DNA from: Symbiodinium natans
Lineage: Eukaryota > Sar > Dinophyceae > Suessiales > Symbiodiniaceae
Direction: 5' to 3'
DNA length: 17,279 nt
Assembly (NCBI GenBank): GCA_905221605.1
Contig: CAJNDS010001479.1
Coordinates: 1-17,279 of the forward strand
Part shown: positions 17,072-17,279 of the stretch, piece after piece
How positions within the stretch are numbered: the stretch's first letter is position 1
Layout of the letters: each line of letters begins with the position of its first letter
Program-made: the position numbers and the translations under genes
The notes under the pieces: generated by a model
Told to the model about the DNA's origin: nothing
The model's database searches: none
What the model saw: only the letters and a program-made list of their open reading frames with translations

Positions 17072-17279
17072 CTTCATATAGGTGGAATTGGTCATTTCTT
17101 GAAGCTGGGACCTTCATATAGGTGGAATTGGTCATTTCCTGAAGCTGGGACCTTCATATCGGTGGAATTGGTCATTTCCTGAGGCTGGGACTTTCATATA
17201 GGTGGAATTGGTCATTTCCTGAGGCTGGGACCTTCATATAGGTGGGATTGGTCATTTCCTGAGGCTGGGACCTTCATAT
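17072..17279. repeat. 40-bp minisatellite, CCTTCATATAGGTGGAA core
   Basis: CTTCATATAGGTGGAATTGG repeats at exact 40-bp steps from 17072 (17112, 17152, 17192, 17232, 17272) and runs past the window edge. The rest of the unit reads tcatttcctgaggctgggac with few changes. The core is the reverse complement of the motif at 926-1138. Confidence 0.95.

Overview
The window looks like nuclear DNA of a dinoflagellate alga (Symbiodiniaceae, Polarella or Prorocentrum type). This is an inference from three things: long uninterrupted ORFs set in very repeat-rich DNA, two arrays of the TTTAGGG telomere repeat found in plants and dinoflagellates, and a Helitron with the N-terminal architecture common in protist genomes. 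No bacterial operon, rRNA or tRNA was seen.

Layout. 1-1260 is a degenerate 20-bp GAGCTC-type minisatellite. A cluster of CCTTCATATAGGTGGAA-type motifs interrupts it and its orientation flips there. 1367-1460 is a short element with a 13-bp inverted repeat around a single telomere-like unit. 1640-2280 is a decayed ~100-bp tandem repeat. 2433-8284, minus strand, is the coding core of an autonomous Helitron: a DUF6570-like N-terminal ORF overlaps a 1617-aa ORF in the -1 frame. The long ORF carries the Rep (HUH) nuclease, a PIF1-type helicase, a C2HC zinc finger, a lysine/alanine tract and a C-terminal Josephin-type cysteine protease. 8351-9120 has no gene I can support. 9124-13136 is a higher-order satellite: a 732-bp unit of about seven related subunits, repeated five times plus a partial sixth. 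13304-14905 holds two copies of a compound module: a 13-bp inverted repeat enclosing a TTTAGGG array, followed by a cluster of GGCCAACC hairpins. A strongly G-rich tract lies between them. 14925-15480 is another degenerate repeat field. 15663-16871 (minus) is an unrecognised 402-aa ORF. 17072-17279 is a 40-bp minisatellite carrying the same core motif as 926-1138, on the opposite strand.

How the parts fit. The two Helitron ORFs together make one complete rolling-circle transposase layout, so they most likely act, or once acted, as one protein. A G7 run in their overlap gives a heptamer, G GGG GGC, in exactly the phase needed for a -1 shift; an indel in a homopolymer is the plain alternative. 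The Josephin domain is the most unusual part: Helitrons are known to carry OTU proteases, and I know of no description of a Josephin-type one. The other striking system is the telomere-repeat module, present here with about 1, 20 and 45 repeat units inside the same inverted-repeat frame.
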